DNA of 64,000 nucleotides from JANXSD01 sp038206385 (GCA_038206385.1 JBBRAW010000005.1:6800-70799), one strand, 5' to 3'; shown: positions 25,744-36,024, counted from the stretch's first letter. Made by a program: numbers and translations. The notes: generated from the sequence alone by a model not told the origin.

Positions 25744-28521
25744 TTATGCTGCTAATGCGTCATTTAATTCTAATAAAATATTTTCATAATCTTCCTTAAA
25801 CAATTGATAAAACTTACCTAAACCACCGTTTCTGTTAAAAGGATCTAGATCAAAATCCTCCTTTTCAATATGAAAACTATTCGTCACATAATCTTTAATC
25901 ATTCTAAGCTAGGCCATTTGATCTTCCGTAAAGCGGTTATGCTTGCCGGCATTTTTCTTAAAAATCCATTTTTTAAAATTCTCGTCTACAATCGTATCAA
26001 AAGCTGTTAGCGTAGCATCTAAACCGCTCACTTTACGGATGAGCGAAACAATTGCTGTTAATTCATTTCGCACTGAACCATTACATTGCCCTAAAACCTC
26101 ATAAGCTCTCCACACATTTAGTGGTGCTAATGCAGGATTATCACTTTGTAGTTTTTCCAACACTTCTTGAATCATTTTAAAGGTAAGTTCTCTTCTACGA
26201 AAAGGTTGATTATAAAAAATCTGCAATGCCATTAATTCATCTTTGTGTTGTTGCATCCACTCAGTAAACGATTTAATTATTTCAGTTGCTTTGTCTTTGT
26301 TTTCTTTATCCCAACCAACATTAATTATTTCATCAGGATTTGACATATCTACTTTTTGTTCATGAGCTTTACGAACATTTTCAATGTATTCATTTAGTTC
26401 TCCAGTGAATACTCTTGCTGCTTCATTCTGTATTTTTTCTAACTCAACTTTAATTGCAGCTTCAATTTCTAATGGAGAAGATCCTACTTTTTCATTCTTA
26501 ATTTTTAATTCTACATTTTCTATCACATCTGGATTAAAAGCATTCAACAATTCTTTCACTACTTGTGAAACAGATTTCCCGTTGGCTTTTTCTGCAAATT
26601 GCTTTTTTTCTTTCTCTGTAATTTGCTTATCTAATCGAGTAAGTCTGTTTGCTAATGAAGTAAACAATTCTTCTTCTCTAGCTCCAACTGCAACAGCTTG
26701 CAATAAATCTTTTAGCGGTACGCCCGGTTTTTTCTCTAGTGCTCGGCTATCTGTCTTTAAACTTTTTGTTACACCTATCGCATCGATAATTACAAAATGA
26801 TCTTTAGTATGTTTGGCGGTAGGAGTTACTTTTTGCAAACTATCTAAATCAATCGTTCGTGTTCCGCGACCTTTCATTTGTTCAAAGTAGTTTTTACTTT
26901 TCACATCGCGCATAAACAGTAAACATTTTAAAGGCTTTACATCTGTACCTGTAGCAATCATATCTACTGTAACTGCAATTCGTGGATAGTAAGCATTTCT
27001 AAATTCCGACAATGTACCTTTTGGGTCATCGGCATTGTATGTAATTTTTTTGTAGAATTTATTTTCCTCTGCAAATTCTTGTCTTACTATATCAATGATA
27101 TCATTTGCATGACTATCTGTTTTTGCAAAGATTAATGTTTTCGGTACTTCAAAAATTCCGTTCTTATCAAAACGATCATTAAAAATATTGGGGAGGTTTT
27201 CTTTAAATGATTTAATGATAGTTCGAATTTGATTTGGGTTCACAACATCTTTATCCAATTGCTGTTTGGAATAATTTTCATCTTCATCTTGCAACTCCAT
27301 TCGCTTTTTTCTGCTTAAGCGTTCGCGATGTTCTACATATTCCCCTTTCCAAATTGTAGCACCTTGTTGAGTTATTTTGGTATCAATAATAAAAACTTCA
27401 TAGCCAACATTTACTCCATCAGCAACAGCCATTTCATGGGAATATTCACTCACTAAATTTTGATTGAAATAGCCAATTGTACGTTTATCGGGTGTAGCTG
27501 TTAATCCAATTCCAAAAGCATCATAATATTCTAACACTTGTTTCCAAAGATTATAAATACTTCGATGACATTCATCTATTACAATAAAGTCAAAAAACTC
27601 AATTGGCATTTTTGAATCGTATTCAATTGGAGGAATTTCCTTTGGTTGCCAGTTGCGTTCGTTCGGGTTTTCTTCTTCCTCTTTTTCATCTAATTCTTTA
27701 CCTTTTAAAACCGAATATAAACGTTGAATAGTACTAATACAAACCTGGCTATCTGAAGCGATGTAACTTGATTTCAATCATTGCACGCTATATAATTCTG
27801 TGAACTTGCGGTTATCATCATTCGGTATGAACGACATAAATTCTTGCTCTGCTTGTTCACCTAAATTTTTTGTGTCTACTAAAAATAAAACTCGTTTTGC
27901 TTTAGCGAATTTTAGTAATCTATAAATATAAGTGATTGCAGTAAAAGTTTTACCTGAACCTGTTGCCAATTGAATTAGTGCTCTAGGTCGGTTTTCTTTA
28001 AACGATATTTCAAGATTATTAATCGCATTAACTTGGCATTCTCTCAGTCCTTCATTATTCAATTTTGGCAAATCAAATACCCTTTTGCGAAGTGATTTAT
28101 TTGTAGTTAACGAATCCCTAAGTGTTTCAGGTTTATGAAAATTAAAAACTTCTCTTGCTCTTGGTTTCGGATCTGTAAAATCTGTGAATCTCGTTACCTC
28201 ACCTGTACTGATATAAACAAAAGGCAAAGGCTCATTTTTAAGATGTTTCAATTTTGCGTTTGCGTATTCTTAACCTTGTCCTTCGTGAACATTCATTCGA
28301 TGTCCTTCTTCTTCCCGCTTCGCTTCAATTACACCACAAGGTTTACCATCAACAAATAATACATAATCTGCAGGACCATCATCTGTCAGATATTCTTTTA
28401 CCGCTACACCAATTCCAGCATTCAAATTTATCTGTTTAATGTTTTGAATAACCCAACCGCAAGCTGTCAATTGCTTGTCGATATTATCTCTTGCTATTTG
28501 CTCCGGATTTTAATTTGTCAT
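25744..28521 (-). pseudogene. hsdR: Type I restriction endonuclease subunit HsdR with four in-frame stops
   Basis: 926 codons in one uninterrupted frame apart from stops: TAA at codon 4 (28510-28512), TAA at 28270-28272, TGA at 27778-27780 and TAG at 25909-25911. Domains in order: the nuclease region with DYVLFVDGKPCGVIEAKRE (PD-(D/E)xK-like), the helicase with LATGSGKTFTA (Walker A), VIDECHRS (DECH box), GLTATP and QMKGRGTR, then the C-terminal part FHIEKEDFDLDPFNRNGGLGKFYQLF. The sense frame on both sides of each stop matches the family, and likely originals (Arg CGA, Trp TGG, Gln) need only C-to-T or G-to-A changes. No full-length enzyme can be made. Confidence 0.9.
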
Positions 28522-28626
28522 TCATTAAAGCCAATAAAAATTCTTGGTTAAAATAGCTATTTTAATAATTGAAGCGTTTAGTATTAATCTGCTTTAGGTT
28601 TTTTAGCATAAAATAAATCCTAAATT

Positions 28627-28642
28627 TCCTCCACGTGAAACA
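28627..28642. promoter_or_regulatory. Weak parS-like site
   Basis: TCCTCCACGTGAAACA matches the ParB site consensus TGTTNCACGTGAAACA at 13 of 15 defined positions, with an intact CACGTGAAACA core. Intergenic, upstream of the remains of hsdR and downstream of the methyltransferase gene. Confidence 0.5.
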
Positions 28643-28667
28643 TTGCAAGTTTTTTTCCTCCCAACAG

Positions 28668-29558
28668 TTACTTCTTCCTCATTACATACAACAAACTTGA
28701 ATTCGCATCAATATTTTTTCTTCCTTTTAAAGTTGTTTGTAATCCAATAAGCGTTGCTTTTATCGGATTTTTCCAACCACCTTTATATTTCTCACTAAGT
28801 AATGAAATGTAAAATGGATCATAAAATAAAGAAGACACAGATTCTACCTTAAAACCGTTCATTTCCATCAATTTGCTCATGTCTGCGCGTGTAAAATGAT
28901 ACAGATGACGTGGAACATCATAAGCAGCCCAAAACTCTTTATAATGCGCCGCATCGTGGGATTTAGCATTCGGTACTGCGATTATCAGAATCCCCGCAGA
29001 ACTTAAAATTTTATGGAACTGAGTTATCGTTTCTTGCAGTAAATGAACATGTTCGAGTACATGCCAAAGGGTAATTACACCGAACTGACCTGTTTCAAAC
29101 GACTGTAAATCAGAAGGTTGACCGATATTTAATTCATTGTTAGCAATTGCAAGTTTTCTAGCATCCGGATCTGGCTCCAAGCCGGCCGCAACCCACCCTG
29201 CAGCCTTTGCTTTTGCTAAAAACTCTCCTGTTCCGCAGCCATAATCTAAAATGGCCTTAGGTAATGGACCAAATGATTCTATTAAGGCCAATTTTTTATC
29301 AATCGCACGACGACGAATAGTTTGATAGAGTGAATTAATTATCCCTTTTTTAGAATTTGTATGTGAGATGTAAGTCTCTGATTTATAATAATTTCCGATA
29401 TCATTTACTCCTGGACGAGGATTCGTAAATAAAAAGCCACACGTGGAACATCCTTGAACGGAAAACTGCTGATGAGTTACAGTGAAATCGGTACACTCGA
29501 AGGCCTTTGATAACTGATTGGAAGAACATATTGGGCAAGTGGCTAATAATTCAGACAT
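28668..29558 (-). CDS. Class I SAM-dependent methyltransferase with N-terminal zinc ribbon
   Basis: 296 residues. N-terminal Cys pairs CPICSSNQ and CSTCGFLFTNPRP form a likely zinc ribbon, followed by a Rossmann methyltransferase with ILDYGCGTGEFLAKAKAAGW (SAM motif I), GLEPDP (motif II) and GVITLWHVLEHV (motif IV region). This architecture (Methyltransf_23 type) is common in genes for cell-surface carbohydrate or natural-product modification; the substrate cannot be told. It follows mnmG on the same strand with 111 bp between them. Confidence 0.9.
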   Translation of the reverse strand: MSELLATCPICSSNQLSKAFECTDFTVTHQQFSVQGCSTCGFLFTNPRPGVNDIGNYYKSETYISHTNSKKGIINSLYQTIRRRAIDKKLALIESFGPLPKAILDYGCGTGEFLAKAKAAGWVAAGLEPDPDARKLAIANNELNIGQPSDLQSFETGQFGVITLWHVLEHVHLLQETITQFHKILSSAGILIIAVPNAKSHDAAHYKEFWAAYDVPRHLYHFTRADMSKLMEMNGFKVESVSSLFYDPFYISLLSEKYKGGWKNPIKATLIGLQTTLKGRKNIDANSSLLYVMRKK

Positions 29559-29652
29559 ATAGAAGAGACAATTTTAAGCAAAAATAGAAGGATTTTGGGT
29601 TGGTTATGAGGTAGTAATATTGATTATTAATACTTAAGTCGGCGTATTTGTC

Positions 29653-29668
29653 AGTTCCACGTGAAACA
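29653..29668. promoter_or_regulatory. parS-like site just downstream of mnmG
   Basis: AGTTCCACGTGAAACA matches the parS consensus TGTTNCACGTGAAACA with a single mismatch at the first base. It ends one base before the mnmG stop codon region, in the short gap between mnmG and the methyltransferase. Confidence 0.7.
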
Positions 29669-29669
29669 A

Positions 29670-31541
29670 TTATCTCCCTAAATACACCATTAATACTGAC
29701 AAATCGGAAGGAGTTACACCAGAAATACGAGAAGCCTGACCAAGTGTTCGAGGTCTGATTTTAGTTAATTTCTGGATAGCTTCAGAAGAAAGTGAATTGA
29801 TCACAGAGAAATCAAGATTTTCTGTGATGCTTATATATTCCAAACGATTTACCTTTTCTGCTAACTCAGATTCCTTTTCAATATAACCTTCATATTTAAT
29901 GTTGATCTCTGCTTGCTCCATAAACTCATTCGTTGCTCCAATATCAGAAAGTTTGTTTGCTAGATTAGGGAAGGCTTCTATCATCGATTTTAAGGTAATT
30001 TGCGGACGCCCTAACAAATTATGAAATCTCGCTTTCTGTCTTATATGATCCGTTCCTACGGATTCAAGCCATGGATTTGCCTCTTCTGGAGTTATACTTG
30101 CATTTTTCAGTAAATCAATAACTAGTTGATTGCCAACTACTTTAGCATTTGCTCGCTCCAATCTCTCTTTGCTAGCAAGCCCTATTTCGTATCCAAGTGG
30201 AGTTAAACGGATATCCGCATTATCTTGTCGTAATAATGTTCTAAATTCTGCCCTACTAGTAAACATGCGATACGGTTCATCAGTTCCCTTTGTAATTAGA
30301 TCATCAATTAAAACTCCAATATAAGCTTCAGATCTACCTAAAATAACTGGCTTTAAATCATTAATTTTTTGATGCGCATTTATTCCAGCCATCAAACCTT
30401 GGCAAGCTGCTTCTTCATATCCAGTGGTTCCGTTGATTTGTCCGGCGAAATATAAGCCATCAATCAACTTTGTTTCTAACGTATGATTTAATTGAATTGG
30501 TGGAAAATAATCGTATTCAATAGCATATCCAGGACGAAACATTTTTACGTTTTCAAAACCTTCAATACTTCTCAAAGCCATGTATTGAACATCTTCTGGC
30601 AGTGACGAGGAAAATCCATTCAAATATATCTCAACAGTATCCCATCCTTCAGGTTCTACAAAAAGTTGGTGACGATCACGCTCAGAAAAACGGGTTATTT
30701 TATCTTCAATTGATGGACAATAACGTGGGCCGAGTCCTTGAATTCTTCCAGTAAACATAGGGGATTGCTCAAAGCCAGTTCTCAATATTTCATGCACCTT
30801 TTCATTGGTGTATGCCATAAAACAACTCTTTTGATTCACCAATTTAGGCGTATCGGTATAAGAAAACTTGCTAGGGTTTTCATCGCCAAATTGCTCTTCC
30901 ATTTTACTATAATCAAGCGATCTACCATCTAATCTTGGAGGTGTACCAGTCTTCATACGACCACTTTCGAAGCCTAATTCAACTAATTGTTCAGTGATAC
31001 CTGTAGATGCTTTCTCTCCTGATCGTCCTCCACCAAATTGCTTTTCTCCAATGTGAATAATGCCATTTAAAAAAGTTCCATTAGTGAGTACAACTGCTTT
31101 CGCCCTATACGATAATCCCATAGAGGTATTAACACCAGTAATCTTACCATTTTTATGGGTTAAGCTGCTTACCATGTCTTGAACAAAGTCGACATTAGGC
31201 GTTTGTTCTAGCATCTTCCTCCATTCAGCAGCAAATAGCATACGATCATTTTGAGCTCTAGGGCTCCACATAGCTGGACCTTTTGAACGGTTGAGCATTC
31301 GGAACTGTATTGCGCTTCGGTCGCTTACAATGCCTGAATAGCCTCCTAATGCGTCAATTTCTCGAACTATTTGCCCCTTTGCTATCCCGCCCATTGCAGG
31401 ATTGCAACTCATTTGTGCAATATTTTGCATGTTCATGGTGATTAAAAGCACCTTTGAACCCATATTTGCAGCTGCTGCAGCTGCTTCACAGCCAGCGTGA
31501 CCAGCACCAACAACGATCACATCGTAATCTGGATATTTCAT
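29670..31541 (-). CDS. mnmG: tRNA uridine-5-carboxymethylaminomethyl modification enzyme MnmG (GidA)
   Basis: 623 residues from MKYPDYDVIVVGAGHAGCEAA. FAD-binding Rossmann motif GAGHAGCEAA, and family segments SCNPAMGGIAKGQIVREIDALGG, LTNGTFLNGIIHIG, GYAIEYDYFPP and GQINGTTGYEEAACQGLMAGINA. With MnmE it adds the cmnm5 group to wobble U34 of tRNAs. An ATG at 31557-31559 would add MFHVEQ, but those codons are simply the parS site read as protein, so I prefer the ATG at 31541. mnmG is often near the replication origin. Confidence 0.97.
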   Translation of the reverse strand: MKYPDYDVIVVGAGHAGCEAAAAAANMGSKVLLITMNMQNIAQMSCNPAMGGIAKGQIVREIDALGGYSGIVSDRSAIQFRMLNRSKGPAMWSPRAQNDRMLFAAEWRKMLEQTPNVDFVQDMVSSLTHKNGKITGVNTSMGLSYRAKAVVLTNGTFLNGIIHIGEKQFGGGRSGEKASTGITEQLVELGFESGRMKTGTPPRLDGRSLDYSKMEEQFGDENPSKFSYTDTPKLVNQKSCFMAYTNEKVHEILRTGFEQSPMFTGRIQGLGPRYCPSIEDKITRFSERDRHQLFVEPEGWDTVEIYLNGFSSSLPEDVQYMALRSIEGFENVKMFRPGYAIEYDYFPPIQLNHTLETKLIDGLYFAGQINGTTGYEEAACQGLMAGINAHQKINDLKPVILGRSEAYIGVLIDDLITKGTDEPYRMFTSRAEFRTLLRQDNADIRLTPLGYEIGLASKERLERANAKVVGNQLVIDLLKNASITPEEANPWLESVGTDHIRQKARFHNLLGRPQITLKSMIEAFPNLANKLSDIGATNEFMEQAEINIKYEGYIEKESELAEKVNRLEYISITENLDFSVINSLSSEAIQKLTKIRPRTLGQASRISGVTPSDLSVLMVYLGR

Positions 31542-31542
31542 T

Positions 31543-31558
31543 TGTTCCACGTGAAACA
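31543..31558. promoter_or_regulatory. parS site (ParB-binding) at the mnmG start
   Basis: TGTTCCACGTGAAACA fits the parS consensus TGTTNCACGTGAAACA at every defined position. It lies over the first codons of the longest possible mnmG frame. Sites of this kind cluster near bacterial origins and load the ParB segregation protein. Confidence 0.85.
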
Positions 31559-31759
31559 TATTGTTTTAATAATTGATAAATATACATTAAATATCTGAAT
31601 ATCAACATAATACCCCAATATCTTATCAGGAAAGGACTGTGTAAAATCAGGTAAAATGGGGCCCGCCATCTTACGTCACGTACAATGAATGATTACAATT
31701 GAATAGACATCTCATATAGATGAAATGGAGCTCTTATATAATTGTTGTATTAAGTTGAT

Positions 31760-32188
31760 TTATAAAAACTTGCGCAAAGATAAATAGAAATCTTCCTTGT
31801 CCGACATAATCCCTTTATCAGAAAGCATTTTATCCTTATACCCACAAACATGCAAGAGCCCATGTACGATCACACGATGCAGTTCATTTAAAATTGTAGA
31901 TTTTTGTGACTTGGCATTATCACGAATTCTATCAATACTGATATATAGTTCAGCATTAATAAGTGACGCAACTGTAGATTGGTCAAAAGTGATAATATCA
32001 GTATAGGTATCATGCTTTAAAAACTGCATGTTCATTTTATAGAGATACTCATCAGAACAAATAATTATGTTCAAAGAATCAATCTTATATCCCTCATTTT
32101 TAGCAGTAGCAACAAGCCATGAACTTAACTCATTCTTACTCTTAATCGTATACCGAGTCTTTGTATTAAAAAAATCGATATTCATCAA
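31760..32188 (-). CDS. ybeY: Endoribonuclease YbeY (rRNA maturation factor)
   Basis: 142 residues. The motif HGLLHVCGYKDK (His109, His113) is the Zn-binding HxxxH of YbeY; the usual third His is Asp119 here (GYKD in place of GYDH), a variant I associate with Bacteroidota homologues. DTYTDIITFDQ matches the conserved DVLSFP-type segment. The enzyme helps 16S rRNA 3'-end maturation and ribosome quality control. It lies between mnmG and the RsbW-like gene on the same strand. Confidence 0.92.
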   Translation of the reverse strand: MMNIDFFNTKTRYTIKSKNELSSWLVATAKNEGYKIDSLNIIICSDEYLYKMNMQFLKHDTYTDIITFDQSTVASLINAELYISIDRIRDNAKSQKSTILNELHRVIVHGLLHVCGYKDKMLSDKGIMSDKEDFYLSLRKFL

Positions 32189-32219
32189 CAGAAGAGTTAA
32201 GATAATTAGTTATCGCCTA

Positions 32220-32648
32220 TTAACCTTCAATATGGCCAGTGGTCTTGAAGTAAAGTTCTACCACTTTACCATTATCCGAAAAGATAATTTGATCAGCAAG
32301 ATGCTTCATTAAAAAGACTCCTCTTCCCGTTGGTTTTTCCAAATTATCTGGATCGGTTGGATCAGGAATATTTAAGTAATCAAAACCTGCACCTTCATCG
32401 CTCACCGTAAAAGAAATTTGATCGGCATCGACCTCGTAAGCGATATTCACCTTACGATCGGCATCATATTTATTTCCATGCTGAATAGCATTATTAACTG
32501 CTTCTGTAACTGCTACAAGCATATTGCCATAGCATTCCTCTTGGATATTGTAATCTGCTTTAATTTCATCAATTAGCTTTTCCACTAAATTGATACTTTC
32601 AGGCTGTGATACAATCTGTAGGTTGAATGTTTGCTTCTCTGTATTCAT
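32220..32648 (-). CDS. RsbW-like ATP-binding anti-sigma/serine-kinase protein
   Basis: 142 residues from MNTEKQTFNLQ; the ATG at 32663 adds five residues that overlap the previous gene. A GHKL ATPase fold with EAVNNAIQHGNKYD (N box), SDEGAGFDYLNIPDPT (G1 box) and KPTGRGVFLMKHLADQI (G2). Such proteins phosphorylate anti-anti-sigma factors and bind sigma factors; no partner gene is visible here. Its start lies 5 bases after the DUF4175 stop, pointing to coupled translation. Confidence 0.88.
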   Translation of the reverse strand: MNTEKQTFNLQIVSQPESINLVEKLIDEIKADYNIQEECYGNMLVAVTEAVNNAIQHGNKYDADRKVNIAYEVDADQISFTVSDEGAGFDYLNIPDPTDPDNLEKPTGRGVFLMKHLADQIIFSDNGKVVELYFKTTGHIEG

Positions 32649-32652
32649 CGTG

Positions 32653-35600
32653 TCAATCTTCAATACTTTGGAAGTACGAATTAACTAAGTTTTTATAGAA
32701 TGTTGTGAAGGATGGCGGGATGGTTTTCAACAACTCCGTTTCCCTCATTTTTAATCGCTTGTATTCTTCAAATTGAGGTGGAGTTCTCGTTATGTCTTTT
32801 GCCTCACTTGACTCTCTACGCTCCTCTTTCTCTCGTTCACGTTCTGCTTTTTCCGACTCTAACAATCTCGTCAAAATCTCTTGCTGACGGTTCAATGTCA
32901 TATCAGAAATACGCTTATTCACAATGTCTTTTTCCGTTTCTTCCATTTGTTGGGCGATTTTATTGAGATCCCCAAGCTTTCCTTGACCGTCTTTGTTGTC
33001 GTTTTGATTCATCTGTTGAATCGCATTTCTTAGTGCTCCTTGCTGTGCCGCAAGTCTTGCTAATTGTTCACTCATCCCTGCACCCTGACCTTCACCTGGT
33101 TTTTTACCATTAGGCATTTTACCTTGTTTGTCAAGCTTCTCTTTCATGTCTTTCAATTGCTGACTCAACTTCTCCTGCATCTTTTTTATATCACCAGCGC
33201 TAGGTCCAGGCGAAGGCTTACCTTTCTTACCTGGTTTTTTACAAGATCCGCTACCAGGCATATTTGACTCCTGTTGCATCTTATCAAGTGATTCACTTAA
33301 CATCAAAGCTAAGTTATTTACTGCTGTCATCACAAACTGCTGGTTAGCACGCGCCTGAGGAACTATTCGATCCTGAAGGTTATCTAATGCCTTTTCCGTA
33401 TTGTCATTAATATCAGTGATCTGTTCATTTACAGAAGAAGAAATTTGTGCAACACGTTTACTAAGTGCCAACAGTGAATCTTCTAAAACCTTTGCATCAT
33501 CCTTAAGCTTACGTTGTACTTGCGCCATTTTTAAATAACGAGGATTATTAATGTCGACAGTTTTTAAGTCTTCCATTAATGCTTCTTGATCAAACGAAAA
33601 ATGAATTAAGTTTTCAAGTAATGCTCTTAGTGCCTGTTCATCTTCTTCTGCTTGCTCTTCCTTCGCTGATTGTTGTTGCGCTTTCATTTTATCTGAAAGC
33701 TCTTTCATCTTTTTAGCAGCACTCTTTTGAGGTTTAGATGCCTTTCCGCTTTTTCCTTGTTTTAACTCCTCCTTGCTATCTTTCATATCCTTATCGATAG
33801 CCTCTTCCTCTTTATCAAAACTCTTAAGATCTTCTGAAAAATCCAGTTCTTCATTTTTCTTTTCTATATCATCTAAATCCTTTTTAACATCTTCAAACTC
33901 TTTGTTCAATGAATCTTGTTGATCTTTTAACTTATCGGTATCGGAATTCTTTTCATCACTTTTATCGGCAAGCTTATCTTGTTTCTTTGAAAGTTCGTCC
34001 AAATTATCAGCGGTCTCTTTTAACTTTTTATCCAGTTCCATCTGCTTGAAAAGTTCAAGTGTTCGGTCCAGTTGTTTTTCAAGATCCTTGTTGTCGAGCT
34101 TCATTTTATCCATCATCTCCTGAAGCTTCTGCTTATCCACTTCCGCCATCAACTTCTCCATCTCTGCCATCATCTTTTTCATTTCTGGCGACATCAACTT
34201 ATCGAAGAGCTCCTCCAATTGTCGTTGTTTCTCAGCTATATCTGGATCAGTTTTCTTGAACTCGTTTTGTTGCTTGGTATTCTGCTGATTTTGTTTTTTG
34301 ATGTCTTCAATCTTTTTCTCTAACTCCTTTTGTTCTTTCAAAACATCACTCATCTTTTTACGATCATCAAAGTCTAAACTCTTTTTATTGAGCAAATCCT
34401 TATTGAGGTCATTTAATCTTTTTTGAAGTTCTTTAGCCTTGTTCATGCTTGCCTCTAAATCATCTTTTAGGGCTTTGTTTTTATCATCTGCATCCTTAGC
34501 CAATTCATTTGTTGAAGGAGCCTTAAAAACATTCGATTGTGAGCGTGCCGACTTCGGTCCTTGAACGCCATCATTATCCCATACTTCAAAATAATATTCT
34601 AACTCATCACCAGGTTTAATTTCTAAGGCGCTTAAATCCCAATAGTGAAAAAATTGCTCTGATGTAGCATTTCTATTAATGGTAATCGGAGTTGCGAGAG
34701 GTTGCTCGTTTACTTCTTGTCCATCGCGTTTAATGAAACGATAACGGAACATTAGTTTACTCAAGCCGTAATCATCATGCGCAAGGCCGCGGAAATACAT
34801 ACGTTGGTAAGATGCAGAATCTTGCTGTTGTTCTACCTGAATCGTAGGGAATTGATCAGGAATTACGATGATACTGTATTGCATAGAATCTTTCGAATCC
34901 ATGTATTTATTAGAAGTGCGAATACTGTATTGAGAACCTTGTAAAAATCGCTTTTGAAACTCATATTTATTTTCTTCCAAATTAGCTAGTGCATACGTTG
35001 TATCTGTAAAACGTAATCGCAATGAACTTGTATTTTGTGTACCGAAGTTCCATGTGATGCGCGTGCCTGCAGGGATAATTAAGTCGCCGGTATTTTTAAG
35101 CTCTTCGTTTTTCTTGCCCAGATAGGAAGGGTAATCTAATTTGATACTGAAATTAACCAATACTGGATTAGGAACAGCATGTAAAGTGAATTCGGAAGAG
35201 CTGTAACCATCAGCCAATAATTTGAACTCTGTATCAGATTGTACATTTCTAAATGCATAATGGAAATTCACAATATTTTCCTTCTCCAAACGAAATTGAT
35301 TTTCTCCAATCTGAATAAAAACTTCTTGAGGAATTTCTTTACCGCTAAGCTTTACATCAAGCGTAAAATCATCGAACTGTACAACTTGCAATTTTTTATT
35401 TCGAATATTAAAATCGAAAGGTGCAGGTTTACTGAATGTAGTGTTGTGTTGTAATAAACGCTTTGTAGGATCTGTAATTAAGCTGGGTGCTGCAACGAGA
35501 ACAACAAGAAATATCACGGCAGGAATTGCTGCAAATTTTAAATATTTACGATTACTACTTAAGTCGATTGCAGAGGTAAAAGGGATTGGACGAAGCTCTT

Positions 35601-36024
35601 CGCTTTTCTGGTTGATACTCGCATGAATTAATGAAATCTGATCTTGATTTTGATCAGCTAAATCATGAAGTTGTAACGTATTTAAAAGCTTATCTTTTAT
35701 GTGCGAAAAATGTTCTCCAATTATATTTGCAGCAGTAGTATGGCTAATGACTGGTCCAAGGCGATAAAGTTTTGATAAAGGAATAAATACCAATCGCCAA
35801 AGCACAATTGCTGTTGCTGATAGGTAACAATAAAATAAAATAGAACGAACAGCGGTATTAAACCAAGCAAAAGATTCGAGGAGTGCTACTGCGAGATAAA
35901 ATCCTAACAGTAATGTGAAGGCATAAATTCCACCACGAATTAATTGATTGATATAATATTTCCTGATGAACGCATCGAGCTTAATTAATAGTTCGCGGTA
36001 GTTGGAATCGGTTGATTGCATCAT
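32653..36024 (-). CDS. DUF4175 family membrane protein with long coiled coil
   Basis: 1123 residues. Two or three N-terminal membrane helices (GGIYAFTLLLGFYLAVALL, SILFYCYLSATAIVLW, FAAIPAVIFLVVLVAA), then beta-rich extracytoplasmic repeats (about 200-500), then roughly 450 residues of Lys/Glu/Gln-rich coiled coil (MNKAKELQKRLNDLNKDL ... KKMKELSDKMKAQQQSAKEE) and a Gly/Pro-rich linker (GSGSCKKPGKKGKPSPGPS). The function is unknown; the gene lies in a conserved-looking Bacteroidota cluster with mnmG, ybeY and the RsbW-like gene. Its low-complexity coiled coil produces long shadow frames on the other strand, which I do not count as genes. Confidence 0.88.
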   Translation of the reverse strand: MMQSTDSNYRELLIKLDAFIRKYYINQLIRGGIYAFTLLLGFYLAVALLESFAWFNTAVRSILFYCYLSATAIVLWRLVFIPLSKLYRLGPVISHTTAANIIGEHFSHIKDKLLNTLQLHDLADQNQDQISLIHASINQKSEELRPIPFTSAIDLSSNRKYLKFAAIPAVIFLVVLVAAPSLITDPTKRLLQHNTTFSKPAPFDFNIRNKKLQVVQFDDFTLDVKLSGKEIPQEVFIQIGENQFRLEKENIVNFHYAFRNVQSDTEFKLLADGYSSSEFTLHAVPNPVLVNFSIKLDYPSYLGKKNEELKNTGDLIIPAGTRITWNFGTQNTSSLRLRFTDTTYALANLEENKYEFQKRFLQGSQYSIRTSNKYMDSKDSMQYSIIVIPDQFPTIQVEQQQDSASYQRMYFRGLAHDDYGLSKLMFRYRFIKRDGQEVNEQPLATPITINRNATSEQFFHYWDLSALEIKPGDELEYYFEVWDNDGVQGPKSARSQSNVFKAPSTNELAKDADDKNKALKDDLEASMNKAKELQKRLNDLNKDLLNKKSLDFDDRKKMSDVLKEQKELEKKIEDIKKQNQQNTKQQNEFKKTDPDIAEKQRQLEELFDKLMSPEMKKMMAEMEKLMAEVDKQKLQEMMDKMKLDNKDLEKQLDRTLELFKQMELDKKLKETADNLDELSKKQDKLADKSDEKNSDTDKLKDQQDSLNKEFEDVKKDLDDIEKKNEELDFSEDLKSFDKEEEAIDKDMKDSKEELKQGKSGKASKPQKSAAKKMKELSDKMKAQQQSAKEEQAEEDEQALRALLENLIHFSFDQEALMEDLKTVDINNPRYLKMAQVQRKLKDDAKVLEDSLLALSKRVAQISSSVNEQITDINDNTEKALDNLQDRIVPQARANQQFVMTAVNNLALMLSESLDKMQQESNMPGSGSCKKPGKKGKPSPGPSAGDIKKMQEKLSQQLKDMKEKLDKQGKMPNGKKPGEGQGAGMSEQLARLAAQQGALRNAIQQMNQNDNKDGQGKLGDLNKIAQQMEETEKDIVNKRISDMTLNRQQEILTRLLESEKAEREREKEERRESSEAKDITRTPPQFEEYKRLKMRETELLKTIPPSFTTFYKNLVNSYFQSIED

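Noticed and set aside
18168..28521. Stop-codon reassignment or programmed readthrough as an explanation of the in-frame stops
   Set aside because: Intact genes in the window end in all three stops (TAG at 11697, TAA at 13507, TGA at 55212), and no frame of a housekeeping gene is interrupted, so the standard code is in use.
31542..31559. Longer mnmG start adding MFHVEQ
   Set aside because: These codons are exactly the parS site read as protein; the next Met begins the family-typical sequence.
32653..36024. Long open frames on the plus strand across the DUF4175 gene
   Set aside because: They arise from Lys/Glu-rich coiled-coil codons read backwards and show Phe/Leu-rich low-complexity sequence.
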